Positions 54,490 to 63,207 of a stretch of DNA of 64,000 nt are shown here, in pieces (position 1 is the stretch's first letter; the number at the start of each line of letters is the position of its first letter). The stretch spans positions 94,895 through 158,894 of the forward strand of contig CALMYG010000160.1 of NCBI GenBank assembly GCA_937873455.1. Reading direction: 5' to 3'. The stretch is from an uncultured Verrucomicrobiota bacterium. Lineage in GTDB: Bacteria > Verrucomicrobiota > Kiritimatiellia > CAIVKH01. Both the position numbers and the translations under genes were made by a program. The notes beneath the pieces were generated by a model. It ran no database searches and was not told where the DNA came from. It was given only the letters and a program-made list of their open reading frames with translations.

Positions 54490-55833
54490 CTAGTCCATGG
54501 AAAAAACCGTATCGCGAATGACCTCGCTCACGGTGGGGGGTGGAAAAATGATGTCTTTGATTTCCCGGGCGCGGAATTCCATTTCGATCATGGCGGCGGC
54601 GCCGTAGATTATTTCCGAACACGAAGCGCCGATCATGTGGACGCCGAGCAGCACATCGGTTTCGGCGTGAAGAACAACCTTCACCTGGCCCCGTTCGCCG
54701 TCGTGTTCGGCGAGAAAGCGCCCGTTCGCGGTCATCGGCATTTTTCCTGTTTTGACCGGAATGCCCAGTTTTATCGCTTGTTCTTCGGTCATTCCGACGG
54801 TGGCGACTTCGGGTTGGGTGTATACAACGGCCGGTATGGCGTGGAAGCGCATGATGTCCTGATGACCGAGGATGTTATTCACCACGACTTCACCCATTCG
54901 CGAAGCGCCGTGGGCGAGCCAGCTCTTGCCGGTCACATCGCCGATGGCCCACACCCCGGGGAGGTTGGTGCGGCACCGGTTGTCGATCTTGATGCCGCGG
55001 CGGTCGACGTCCAGCCCGACTTCTTCGAATCCGAGGTGGCCGACATTCGGCGCGCGTCCGGTTGAGACCAGCACCACATCACGGTCAATCGTCTCCACCT
55101 TGCCGTCTTTGGTGAAGGTTACCTGGGTATTCGTGATTTCCTTGACGGTCGCGCCGATGTGAAACGTGATGTTTTTCTTTTCCAGTTCGGCGCGCAGGAT
55201 TTTCGCGATTGCCGGGTCGATGGGCGGGCAAATTTCCGGAAGCATTTCAATCACCGTCACCGGAATGCCGACCGACCCGAAGAAACAGGCGAATTCGCAC
55301 CCGATCACGCCGCCGCCGATGACGACGAGGCTTTTCGGCAGGTGTTCCAGGTTCAGGATGCCGGTGCTGTTCACCACCCCGGACAGGTCGATGCCGGGAA
55401 TGGGCGGCCGGGCGGGGGATGAACCGGTGGCGATAAGAATATTTTTGGCCTCGTAGGTTTTTCCGTCAACCACCACCCGGCGTTGGGCGTCGAGTTTGGC
55501 GGCGCCGTTCAGCACCTCGATCCGGTATTTCTTCATCAACCCGGCAATGCCGTTGCGCAGGGTGTCCATTACCTTGGTCTTGCGGGCCTGGGCGGCCACG
55601 AAATCAAAGGTCACGCCCTGGCTGGTTACGCCATAGGCGGCGCCATGGGTCGCGTAATGAAAAATTTTCGCCGAATTCAGCAGGGTCTTGGATGGAATGC
55701 AGCCTTCGTTCAGGCAAACGCCGCCCAATTGGTTTTTCTCAATGAGCAAAACCTTTAAGCCGTGATGCCCGGCCCGCTCCGCGGCGATGTACCCGCCAGG
55801 TCCGGCGCCGATGATGATGAGGTCGTAGGTCAT
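54490..55833 (-). CDS. lpdA: Dihydrolipoyl dehydrogenase (E3)
   Basis: A 447-residue flavoprotein disulfide reductase. FAD loop IIIGAGPGGYIAAERA, redox disulfide GGVCLNEGCIPSKT, NAD loop VVIGGGVIGCEFA, and AIGDVTGKSWLAH are present. The usual C-terminal catalytic HAHPT-type His/Glu pair, normally about 10 residues further, reads FPPPTVSEVIRD here, so the first His of that motif is replaced by Pro. The change is near the active site and may affect rate. Between the E2 and E1 genes. Confidence 0.88.
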   Translation of the reverse strand: MTYDLIIIGAGPGGYIAAERAGHHGLKVLLIEKNQLGGVCLNEGCIPSKTLLNSAKIFHYATHGAAYGVTSQGVTFDFVAAQARKTKVMDTLRNGIAGLMKKYRIEVLNGAAKLDAQRRVVVDGKTYEAKNILIATGSSPARPPIPGIDLSGVVNSTGILNLEHLPKSLVVIGGGVIGCEFACFFGSVGIPVTVIEMLPEICPPIDPAIAKILRAELEKKNITFHIGATVKEITNTQVTFTKDGKVETIDRDVVLVSTGRAPNVGHLGFEEVGLDVDRRGIKIDNRCRTNLPGVWAIGDVTGKSWLAHGASRMGEVVVNNILGHQDIMRFHAIPAVVYTQPEVATVGMTEEQAIKLGIPVKTGKMPMTANGRFLAEHDGERGQVKVVLHAETDVLLGVHMIGASCSEIIYGAAAMIEMEFRAREIKDIIFPPPTVSEVIRDTVFSMD

Positions 55834-55910
55834 AGAGGTTAAAGGATGTTGGGGGGAATGTGTTCAGTGTTCGGTGTTTAGGGAAGAGGGGCTGCAGGTT
55901 TGAGGTTGAA

Positions 55911-55980
55911 GGGGGCAGTTTCCAATTTGGAATTTCTAATTACTAATTTCCATTTTCCCATTTCCAATTTCATTTTCCCC
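55911..55980. repeat. Low-complexity tract with TTCCAATTT units and a palindrome
   Basis: The lpdA/E2 gap is AT-rich and built from degenerate TTTCCAATTT / ATTTCCATTTTCCC units. It begins with TTCCAA-T-TTGGAA (55919-55931), similar in form to the TTCCAA-N3-TTGGAA palindromes at 61646-61692. It has no coding potential and differs sharply in composition from its surroundings. Confidence 0.5.
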
Positions 55981-57309
55981 TCACGCTCCGGCGGCGAGAA
56001 GCAGTTCGATGTTTTCCAGCGACTCGCACAGGTCTTTCAGAAAGCGCGCGGCGGGTGCGCCGTCAACGGCCTGATGATCGATGGTGAGGCTGAGGTGAAT
56101 CGCATCGATATAAGCAATGCCTTGTTCCGTGCGCACCGGCTTTACGGTCAGTCCGCCCACGCCGAGAATGGCGACTTCCGGTGTGTTCAGCACCGGGGTA
56201 AACGTTTCGATGCCGAGGGCGCCGAGGTTCGTAATCGTAAAGGTGCCGCCGGTTAGATGATCGGGGCTGATATTTCCTTTTTGACACGAATCGGCGAGTT
56301 GTCGCACCGAAGCGGCAACCCCGTGCAGGTTCAGTGTTTCGGCGCCGGCCAGCACCGGCACCATCAGGCCGCGCGGCGTGTCCACGGCGATTCCGAGATT
56401 CACCCGGCCGTAGTGTATGATGCGGTCGCCGAGAAAGTGGGCATTCAGCGCCGGATGGCGCATCAGCGTCCGCACGGTGGTGAATATGATCAGATCGTTG
56501 ATGGTTACGGGCGGCAGCCCGAATGCCTCACCGTGCGCTTTAACCTTGCGACGAAACGATTGGATGGCGCCGGCGTCAAAACTGCGGGTGAGGGTGAGTT
56601 GCGCGGTTCCGGAGAGCGATTCCCGCATGCGCTGTGCGATGATTTTGCGGATGCCGGCGACCGGAATCTCCCGCGATTCGGCGGCCGTTATCATCGGCGC
56701 GGATGCGTTGCGCGGCGCAAGGTCTCCCGCCAAAATCCGGCCCCCGGGACCCGAGCCGTGAGCGGGTGCGGTGAGCGTACCCGAGGCAAGGGCCTCGCGC
56801 GCCGCCGGGCTCAAAGGCGCTTGATGCGCGGCGGCGGCCTGCACATCCCGTTCGATGATGCGTCCGCCCGGTCCGGTGCCGTTCATGCATGCGGGATCAA
56901 TCCCTTTTGCTTCGGCAAGTCGCCGGGCACGGGGGCTTATGCCGGATTCCGTTGCCGAGTGTTGGGTAGAAGGGGCAACCGGGCCCGATGAAATAGCAGT
57001 CGAGGGTTTGTGTGGGAGTTCCTCAACAACAGGAGTGGCGGAACCCGGTTGCAAATGGGAAAAAGATTCGCCCGGCGCGCCGATCGCGCCGATTGCGGTG
57101 AGTACGGGGATGTCATCCCCCTCCTTGAAAAACAGCGAAAGCACCACGCCTTCGGCGGGAGCCTCCACCTCAAAGGTCGCTTTGTCGGTTTCGATGTTCG
57201 CCAACACCTGGCCGGTCGTCACGGTTTGACCTTCGGCGACGGTCCACGCGGTGAGAATGCAACTTTCAACGGACTGGCCCTGGCGCGGCATGATGATGGG
57301 AGTGGCCAT
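55981..57309 (-). CDS. Dihydrolipoyl acyltransferase (E2)
   Basis: A 442-residue E2 core protein. One lipoyl domain with the lipoylated Lys43 in ETDKATFEV, a Pro/Ser/Ala-rich linker (about 90-120), two peripheral subunit-binding stretches (SPRARRLAEAKGIDPACMNG; LSPAAREALASGTL), and a catalytic domain with HQAVDGAPAARFL (His and Asp). Two E3-binding domains are more than usual. First enzyme gene after the DeoR regulator; E3 and fused E1 follow. Confidence 0.9.
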   Translation of the reverse strand: MATPIIMPRQGQSVESCILTAWTVAEGQTVTTGQVLANIETDKATFEVEAPAEGVVLSLFFKEGDDIPVLTAIGAIGAPGESFSHLQPGSATPVVEELPHKPSTAISSGPVAPSTQHSATESGISPRARRLAEAKGIDPACMNGTGPGGRIIERDVQAAAAHQAPLSPAAREALASGTLTAPAHGSGPGGRILAGDLAPRNASAPMITAAESREIPVAGIRKIIAQRMRESLSGTAQLTLTRSFDAGAIQSFRRKVKAHGEAFGLPPVTINDLIIFTTVRTLMRHPALNAHFLGDRIIHYGRVNLGIAVDTPRGLMVPVLAGAETLNLHGVAASVRQLADSCQKGNISPDHLTGGTFTITNLGALGIETFTPVLNTPEVAILGVGGLTVKPVRTEQGIAYIDAIHLSLTIDHQAVDGAPAARFLKDLCESLENIELLLAAGA

Positions 57310-57317
57310 GACGTTTC

Positions 57318-58094
57318 CTAAGCGGTGATGAGCTCGATGCCGGCTTTCTGAAAGGCGCGGCGGTCGGACGGTTTTATGTTCTTGTCGGTGATGAATACAT
57401 GCAGATCGCGGACATTGCCGGCGTGGGCAAACGAGGTGATGCCAACTTTTCCGCTGTCGGCGAGCAGGACCACGCGGCGGGCGCGGGTCATGACCAGCCG
57501 CTTGGTGAAGGCCTCGCCCGGATCCGAAGTGGTCAATCCGGCGGCAAGGGTTATGCCCATGGTGCCCATGAAGGCGATATCCACGTGTACCTCGTTAAGC
57601 AGGGACGTGGTGAGCGGACCGACGATGGTCTGGCTCAAACGCCGCAACTCGCCGCCGACGAGGATCAGGCGCGGCCCGCGACCGGAAAGTTCCGCCGCCG
57701 CCTTCAGGGAATTTGTGACCACGGTGATATCGGAGCGGTCGACCAGTTTCCGGGCCAGCTCCAGGACGGTGCTGCCGCCGTCGAGGTATACGGTATCGCC
57801 CGGCTTCACCAGGGCGATGGCACGATCGGCAATGCGTAGTTTCTCGGCGGGAGCCAGCGCGGTTTTGTCGTCAAAAAGCGGTTCATGCAAGCGGGCGTCC
57901 AGGCTGACCGCGCCTCCATGAACCCGGCGGAGGCGACCCTGCTTTTCGAGAAATTCAAGATCACGGCGCACGGTGGCGGGGGAGGCGCCCAGTTCCCGGC
58001 AAATATCCTCCACCCGGGCCGAGCCCCTGGTCCGGAGGACGTCAAGCAGGCGGGTCTGCCGGGCCGGGGCCAGATCTTTACTGGTTGAAATCAT
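57318..58094 (-). CDS. DeoR/GlpR family transcriptional regulator
   Basis: A 258-residue DeoR-type regulator. N-terminal winged helix (RQTRLLDVLRTRGSARVEDI; GASPATVRRDLEFLEKQG) and the sugar-phosphate sensor domain with DTVYLDGGSTVLELAR and TSDPGEAFTKRLVM. It is 8 bp upstream of the E2 gene on the same strand, so it probably controls the complex together with itself. DeoR-family regulators normally sense sugar phosphates, making control of a 2-oxoacid dehydrogenase unusual. Start at ATG 58094. Confidence 0.88.
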   Translation of the reverse strand: MISTSKDLAPARQTRLLDVLRTRGSARVEDICRELGASPATVRRDLEFLEKQGRLRRVHGGAVSLDARLHEPLFDDKTALAPAEKLRIADRAIALVKPGDTVYLDGGSTVLELARKLVDRSDITVVTNSLKAAAELSGRGPRLILVGGELRRLSQTIVGPLTTSLLNEVHVDIAFMGTMGITLAAGLTTSDPGEAFTKRLVMTRARRVVLLADSGKVGITSFAHAGNVRDLHVFITDKNIKPSDRRAFQKAGIELITA

Positions 58095-58182
58095 GGGGGA
58101 ACCAATACACGCACAAAAAATCATAGTCAATCATAAATGATCACAAAAGATCGCGGGACAACCAGGCGAGGATTGCGTAGGG

Positions 58183-58848
58183 TTAGGCCCCTGGCTCTTG
58201 TATCGACTTTCTTGCCCTCGCGATATCGCGCGTGATGTCAATCAGCCCGGCGGGAAGAAAGGGGCGGGTGGTTTTCTTGATTTCAAGATGCAAGCGGGCG
58301 ATTTGTCCGGCGAGATAAGGAACGTTTAGCGTTGGTTCCGCGGCAAAGATGGATTGCAGGTCGTCCAAATCTTTGGCCCGCATGTCGGCGGACTGGAGCG
58401 CAAACAACTTTGCGATAATCACATCCTCCACCGTCAGGGCTGGAACGGGGCCAAACCCATAATCCACCAGATTGTTGGTTGCCCGGCGAACCGCATCCGC
58501 TACCCATGGAATTTCCGGTAGTAGAATATCGACTCCTTCGCCTGATGAATCGCCGGTTTTACGTCCCACGACCATGCAGGGTTTGGTTGATTTTTGTTTC
58601 ACCGCAAATAAGGGACCGCCATCAAGGTCAGCGCGTCGAATGATGCCCGCCCGAAGTCCGACCGCTTCAATTACCGCCTTGGCGGTTTCCACCGCCCGGT
58701 CGTCGGTCAAAATGACCAGGTCAACATCCATGGTCAGGCGAGGCTCACGTCGATAGAGGTCCGCGGCTAATCCTCCGGCGACGGCAAACGGAACGTTCCG
58801 TTTTTGAAGCGTGGCTACGGCGGCTTTGAAGAGGGCCTTAAGCGACAC
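58183..58848 (-). CDS. Nucleotidyltransferase-fold protein, AbiEii-like
   Basis: A 221-residue protein with AVAGGLAADLYRREPRLTMDVDLVI, read as the motif GG...Y..EPR.T.DVD of the nucleotidyltransferase (AbiEii/MNT-like) superfamily: Gly-Gly in AGGLAADLY and two Asp in TMDVDLVI. The C-terminal part has LTVEDVIIAKLFALQ and RAKDLDDLQSI, typical of these proteins. It overlaps the winged-helix-like gene upstream by 11 bp. Probably the toxin or effector of a two-gene module. Confidence 0.68.
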   Translation of the reverse strand: MSLKALFKAAVATLQKRNVPFAVAGGLAADLYRREPRLTMDVDLVILTDDRAVETAKAVIEAVGLRAGIIRRADLDGGPLFAVKQKSTKPCMVVGRKTGDSSGEGVDILLPEIPWVADAVRRATNNLVDYGFGPVPALTVEDVIIAKLFALQSADMRAKDLDDLQSIFAAEPTLNVPYLAGQIARLHLEIKKTTRPFLPAGLIDITRDIARARKSIQEPGA

Positions 58849-59218
58849 GAATACTCCTCCGGGCTCGCCGGACCATGCTTCCGGCCTCTTCGATGAAGGG
58901 TAGAATGGTTCGAGCCCGATGATTCAATCTGGCCTGCTGCCGCTCATCGACAACGCTATCCGCGGCGTCAAACACCGCCTTGAGCAAGCGCCAGTCGGAG
59001 TGATTCGGATTTTTGCCATACACGGGGCGGATTGATGGTTTCCAACGGAACACGACGCCCTCGGCCACCAGATCATCAAGCATGCGTTCGGCGGCATGGG
59101 GGTGAATGCCGGCCAAGCGTGCCAGGGGGCGAAGCCCGGCCGCGCGATGCTGGTAATAGAGCGCCCGAAGCAAATCGCAACGCGACGAAGCGCCCAATCG
59201 ATGACGCCATGAATTCAT
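58838..59218 (-). CDS. Small winged-helix-like protein, possible antitoxin of the 58183 gene
   Basis: A 126-residue basic protein. The region LLRALYYQHRAAGLRPLARL to ERMLDDLVAEGVVFR reads as a winged helix-turn-helix. The tail is Arg-rich. With the AbiEii-like partner it looks like an AbiEi/AbiEii-style or MNT-like module, though I find no direct match to AbiEi. Its promoter is almost leaderless and overlaps an inverted repeat, suggesting autoregulation. Confidence 0.6.
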   Translation of the reverse strand: MNSWRHRLGASSRCDLLRALYYQHRAAGLRPLARLAGIHPHAAERMLDDLVAEGVVFRWKPSIRPVYGKNPNHSDWRLLKAVFDAADSVVDERQQARLNHRARTILPFIEEAGSMVRRARRSIRVA

Positions 59219-59225
59219 GAAGATT

Positions 59226-59263
59226 AATGTACAACTATTTAGACAATAATATCAAGCTGTCTA
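59226..59263 (-). promoter_or_regulatory. Promoter with TAGACA-N12-TGTCTA operator for the winged-helix/nucleotidyltransferase pair
   Basis: On the minus strand TTGATA (59255-59250) and TACATT (59231-59226) are 18 bases apart, and the ATG at 59218 follows at about the expected transcription start, so the mRNA would be nearly leaderless. The dyad TAGACA / TGTCTA (59240-59245, 59258-59263) spans the -35 element and spacer. Confidence 0.5.
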
Positions 59264-59270
59264 TTGCGGG

Positions 59271-60077
59271 CTAGCGCATTTCCTGGCCGCCGGTGACGTT
59301 CAGGGCCTGGCCGGTCATGTAGCTGGAGGCGGAGGAGGCGAGGAAGACCACGACGTTGGCGACATCCTCGTAGGCGCATCCACGCCCGAGCGGAACCTGC
59401 TGGATGTAGTGGCGGCGGACATCGTCGATGGAGGTGGCGCCGGGGACTTTGCCGGCCTTGAAGTACTGGGGAAACAAGCCGTTTTCGGGATCGGTCCACA
59501 GCGGCGATTCGAGCAGATTGCCCGGACAGACCGCGTTGACCCGCACGCCATGCGGGGCCATTTCCAAGGCGACGCTTTGCACCAGCCCGATGCCCCCGAA
59601 TTTGCTGGCGGCGTAGGCGGAATTGGCGGCGCTGCCTTTTTTGCCGGACTTGGAGTTGATCTGGATGATGGAGCCGGATTGTTGTTCCTTCATGATCCGG
59701 CAGGCGTGTTTCATGGTTAGAAACTGGCCGAAAAGGTTGACGTCAAGGACCGCTTTCCACTTCGAGGCATCGGCATCGCATATGGGCTCGGCAATGAGAA
59801 TGGCGGCGTTGGCGATCACGACATCGACGCGGCCCATGGTTTCGCGGGCAAGGGCAAACAGCGTTTCCACGTCTGCTTCTCGCGTAATATCGCCGGCGTG
59901 GGCGATCACGCGGCGTCCCGTGGTGGCGGTGAGCTGGTCGGCGGTGGCCCGCAGGGTTTCTTCCTTGCGGTCGAACAAAACGAGGTCGCAACCTTCGCGG
60001 GCCAGCCGTTCGGCAAGCGCGGCGCCCAAGCCCTGGGCGCCACCGGTGATGACAGCTTTCCGGTTGGTCAGGTTCAT
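59271..60077 (-). CDS. SDR of the sorbitol-6-phosphate dehydrogenase type
   Basis: A 268-residue SDR: ITGGAQGLGAAL, IANAAI, Ser in INSKSGKKGSA, YAASK, and NAVCPGNLLESPLW. The SKSGKKGS and NLLESPLW segments recall SrlD (sorbitol 6-phosphate to fructose 6-phosphate). It overlaps the zinc dehydrogenase gene by 4 bp. Together with the PHP protein and a divergent DeoR regulator it forms a catabolic-looking operon; the true substrate, phosphorylated or not, is open. Confidence 0.85.
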   Translation of the reverse strand: MNLTNRKAVITGGAQGLGAALAERLAREGCDLVLFDRKEETLRATADQLTATTGRRVIAHAGDITREADVETLFALARETMGRVDVVIANAAILIAEPICDADASKWKAVLDVNLFGQFLTMKHACRIMKEQQSGSIIQINSKSGKKGSAANSAYAASKFGGIGLVQSVALEMAPHGVRVNAVCPGNLLESPLWTDPENGLFPQYFKAGKVPGATSIDDVRRHYIQQVPLGRGCAYEDVANVVVFLASSASSYMTGQALNVTGGQEMR

Positions 60078-61639
60078 GCAAAACTCCTCAACAATTCCTG
60101 TTCAGCTTCCAAGGTCCAACAGCCATCACGCAACCGGGCGGCGACCTGGGGCAACGTGCCGACCAGCTTGTTTAGCGGGGTAAGGGCCAGGCCCCGGCAG
60201 GAAGGATATACCAGGATTTTCCCGGCAATCGCTTGGTGTTCCACCGCGCGGATGCCGTCAATCGCTCCCTCAAGCCCGCTGATCGCCGCGACGGATAGAT
60301 TGGTGTCGAGGCTGCGATCGGTGACTTTTTTCAAAACAATTTTCATGTCCTCAATGGTGCTGCCGCTGGTGCCGATGAAATACGCCCGTTTTTGCAGGTA
60401 GGTATTCAGGTCAATGGGGTGGGTCACCTGGGCGGGAATGCCCGCGAAGATGTTGATGATTGCGTTGGGTTTGGCGCGTTGCACGGCTTCAGCGACGAGG
60501 GCGGGGGCGGGAACCATCAAGGCGAGGTAATCGAATGGGTCATCGGCGGCTAGCTGTTGTGCATGAAGCGCGCGGAAGGCCAGTCCGTGCCGGGCGGAGA
60601 TCGGCGCGGCGATTTTTTCGAGCTGGATGAGCCGCTCGTGATTCATGTCCACGCCGACCACCGCGATTCCGGGGACTCCCTGGCAGAGGTTCCGGATGAC
60701 ATGCATGGCGCCCATCGGGCCGGCCGCGCCGACCACGAGCATCCGGTCGTTCGGGCGAATTTCCCCGGTGGAAGGGATCGCGGCATAGCCGTCCGCGGGG
60801 TTGGACCCGGTGGTGCCGGTAATGCGCACGCCGCCGTAATGAATGCGGCCGACCGGAGTGACGACCGGGCGCGCAAAGTTTTTCGAGCCCAGAACAATGT
60901 TGACCAGGCCGCCCTTGGCCATTTTCGGGAAAAGGGTTTCGAGTAAATCGGCATCAGCGCCTTCAAAAATGAGATCATCCAGCGACTCATCCGCGATGCT
61001 GGATACGGCCTGGCGATCAAACCTGTCGGCCTGAACATGCAGCAGGCGGCCGCCGGTCCGAGGCGTGTTACGTTCCCGGACGACGTAAGAGTCCTCGACG
61101 CAGGCCCATGGCTCCACCAACGCGATGGATGAGGCGGACAGCGCGCCGTCAGCCGGAAGCAACATGGATTCACCTTCCGGCGAGGTGATGACCCGCTCAT
61201 CCATGAGCACGTATTCCTGAAGCGCGCCTTCGAAGTTGTAACCGAAGGCCGAATTGGAGTGGGCGGTCTTCAACCAGCGGTAATCGGTTTGAACGAGTCT
61301 GCGGTCGCCGGGCCGGACCGACTGGACCTGCTCACCAACGGCGACGACCCGTACCACGGTTTCATGACCGGGGACGGTCGGCTGGGTTCCCGGTACATAC
61401 CCGGGAATTTCCCGCAAAACGTCCGGGCCGAGATGGGTGGTGACTTCGGATTTGCGAACATGCGCATCGAATTGCTTGAGCAGTTTCAGGTCGGAAAAAC
61501 ATAGCCCGGTAACTTCCACCCGGGCAAGGATGTGGCGGGGGCCGGGCGACGTGACGATCTTGCCGGGATTTAGCATGAGTTGATCCGGTCCGGTCAATTG
61601 CACCGCACGCTGTACCGACGGGATTGAGGTGGTGATCAT
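60074..61639 (-). CDS. Zinc-dependent dehydrogenase (MDR family) with duplicated Rossmann half
   Basis: A 521-residue MDR protein; the family is usually near 350. Numbering from the upstream TTG at 61651, catalytic-zinc ligands are Cys51 (VTGLCFSDL), His96-Glu97 (PGHETVV) and Glu180 (VEPWACVE); the four structural-zinc Cys are missing. Residues about 222-300 look like the second half of a Rossmann domain (LLETLFPKMAKGG ... GRIHYGGVRITGT). A complete Rossmann domain with VVGAAGPMGAMH (about 306-317) follows and ends in a similar block (YLQKRAYFIGTSGS). So one half-domain seems duplicated. ATG 61639 preferred. Confidence 0.75.
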   Translation of the reverse strand: MITTSIPSVQRAVQLTGPDQLMLNPGKIVTSPGPRHILARVEVTGLCFSDLKLLKQFDAHVRKSEVTTHLGPDVLREIPGYVPGTQPTVPGHETVVRVVAVGEQVQSVRPGDRRLVQTDYRWLKTAHSNSAFGYNFEGALQEYVLMDERVITSPEGESMLLPADGALSASSIALVEPWACVEDSYVVRERNTPRTGGRLLHVQADRFDRQAVSSIADESLDDLIFEGADADLLETLFPKMAKGGLVNIVLGSKNFARPVVTPVGRIHYGGVRITGTTGSNPADGYAAIPSTGEIRPNDRMLVVGAAGPMGAMHVIRNLCQGVPGIAVVGVDMNHERLIQLEKIAAPISARHGLAFRALHAQQLAADDPFDYLALMVPAPALVAEAVQRAKPNAIINIFAGIPAQVTHPIDLNTYLQKRAYFIGTSGSTIEDMKIVLKKVTDRSLDTNLSVAAISGLEGAIDGIRAVEHQAIAGKILVYPSCRGLALTPLNKLVGTLPQVAARLRDGCWTLEAEQELLRSFA

Positions 61640-61640
61640 G

Positions 61641-61692
61641 AAAAGTTCCAATCCTTGGAAAAACCGGCGTCAAAAAGTTCCAATGCTTGGAA
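61641..61692. repeat. Two direct 20-bp repeats, each a TTCCAA-N3-TTGGAA palindrome
   Basis: Copies at 61641-61660 and 61673-61692 differ at one base and are 32 bp apart. Each has perfect 6-bp arms. They lie at the PHP/dehydrogenase junction; the second encodes the last residues of the PHP protein. Such arrays recall dispersed repeats in PVC-group genomes, but they could also work as operators or mRNA processing hairpins. Confidence 0.6.
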
Positions 61693-63025
61693 CACATGAC
61701 GCGTCAATGCGCCGCAGCAGTTCATCGGGCGAGGTCTGCTCGGTAATTCCGGCCAGCTTGATTTCACGTGAGGGTTCGCAGTGCGCACCCAACGCCGCGA
61801 AAAAGGCGTTACGGTCCGCGCGGACGGGGAAGTGGCGATCGGCCCAGTGACCGAGGTATCCGAATCCGCCGGCGCGCTGCAAGACGGTATGCGCATAGAC
61901 GATCCGGGCGCCTTCCTGGAAAACGGGGACAAAGGGTTTCAATTCCTCCGCGGCAAAGTCGTCCACGAATTTCTGGCCGTAGGAATTCATCTCGGTTCCG
62001 GCGATTACCGGGAGTTCCATGGCGCGCGCCCACGCCATGACCTCCCGCAGTTTTTCCAGCTTGCGATCCGGTTGACCGGGGGTGAAGTTGCGGTCGGGAA
62101 TGATGTTCAGGATGCAGGCGCCGCTGGCGGCCAGCCAGGCATCCATATCGGATTCCCCGTCGGAGAATCCATCCAGCCAGGCCAGGGTTGGAAGGGCGCC
62201 GCAGGCCAGGGCGAACTGGTTGAAATCATCAATTGAGGGAAACGACTCAGGGCGCGGCGGAACGTAACCGGGACCGCCCTGTTTCATGGTTCGGGCGCGC
62301 AGGCGATTGAGCAGGGTCGGCGATTCGGGCAGGTCCTCGGCGGCGATAGCGCTGCCGAGTTTATCAACCCAAAACTTGGCCAGATATTCCGGATCAATCA
62401 CTTTGGCGGCTTTTCGGGCAAAGGCCTGGCAAATATGCCGTTCGGTGGCGTTTTGGTTGGGGGTAAGGGGAAGCACATCCGCTTCGTAATGAATGAGCGC
62501 CGGTTTCAGTACGTGATTGACGCGGTTGATGACTTCCCGGTTGCGTTGCGCCGCTTGTTCGGAAAGGCGCTGGAGGAAGCTGCGCGAGACGATGTCATCG
62601 GGCAGGCGGGTAAAACCGGCGGCCATGTGGTAGGCGATCGCCGGTTCACCAGGTGAATTGATGACCCGCCGGGCAAAGGAGGAAACCATCACCCGGGTCT
62701 CCAGGCTCACAACGGTTCGGAGGTTAAGGCGGTTTCCGGCCTCATGGAATTCCATCAACCCATCCAATACATCGAAATCAACGATGCCGGCGACCTCCAT
62801 TCCGGCGCGGCGGGCCAACAAGGCAAAGTGCGTCGGCGAATACCCATAACAATTAAACGAGTAAAAGGTGTGGGCATGAAGGTTGCCCGGTTGCGTCGCG
62901 GGTGGACATTCGTGTTTGTTGTTTTCTGCCTGTATGATGAAGAAGTCGATGGCTTTTTGGCGGCAAGGCGCGTGCAAGCTTGATAGGTGGGTCTCCCAGT
63001 TGCTGGCATCCGTGCCCGTGGGCAT
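61670..63025 (-). CDS. PHP-domain protein of a sugar-alcohol-type operon
   Basis: About 451 residues. The PHP metal motif GNLHAHTFYSFN (His50, His52 counted from ATG 63025) is followed by RRAGMEVAGIVDFDVLDGL, the normal beginning of a PHP phosphoesterase; later GTEMNSYGQKFVDD and IVYAHTVLQRAG could give further ligands. PHP enzymes hydrolyse phosphoesters with two or three metals. The substrate here is unknown. Downstream are the zinc dehydrogenase and SDR; a promoter candidate lies upstream. A GTG at 63082 would add 19 residues without clear similarity. Confidence 0.75.
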   Translation of the reverse strand: MPTGTDASNWETHLSSLHAPCRQKAIDFFIIQAENNKHECPPATQPGNLHAHTFYSFNCYGYSPTHFALLARRAGMEVAGIVDFDVLDGLMEFHEAGNRLNLRTVVSLETRVMVSSFARRVINSPGEPAIAYHMAAGFTRLPDDIVSRSFLQRLSEQAAQRNREVINRVNHVLKPALIHYEADVLPLTPNQNATERHICQAFARKAAKVIDPEYLAKFWVDKLGSAIAAEDLPESPTLLNRLRARTMKQGGPGYVPPRPESFPSIDDFNQFALACGALPTLAWLDGFSDGESDMDAWLAASGACILNIIPDRNFTPGQPDRKLEKLREVMAWARAMELPVIAGTEMNSYGQKFVDDFAAEELKPFVPVFQEGARIVYAHTVLQRAGGFGYLGHWADRHFPVRADRNAFFAALGAHCEPSREIKLAGITEQTSPDELLRRIDASCVPSIGTF

Positions 63026-63132
63026 TGAGCTTTGTCGGCTGGTTGGGGCATGGTTTATAGAGGCTATGCTTTGATCTTGCACGCGATGGGTATCCCGAGT
63101 ATTTTATGTTTATGTGGTTAAGGTGATTTGAA

Positions 63133-63161
63133 TACGTACACAAAAACACACAAACAGTCAA
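63133..63161 (-). promoter_or_regulatory. Putative promoter of the PHP-dehydrogenase-SDR operon
   Basis: On the minus strand TTGACT (63161-63156) and TACGTA (63138-63133) are 17 bases apart. The spacer is a GTGTTTTTGTG-type low-complexity tract. It lies in the 125-bp gap shared with the divergent DeoR gene, so the regulator could control both directions from here. Confidence 0.4.
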
Positions 63162-63207
63162 AAAGATAAGATATCCGGGCATTATTTACCACGAATGAGG
63201 TTACACC

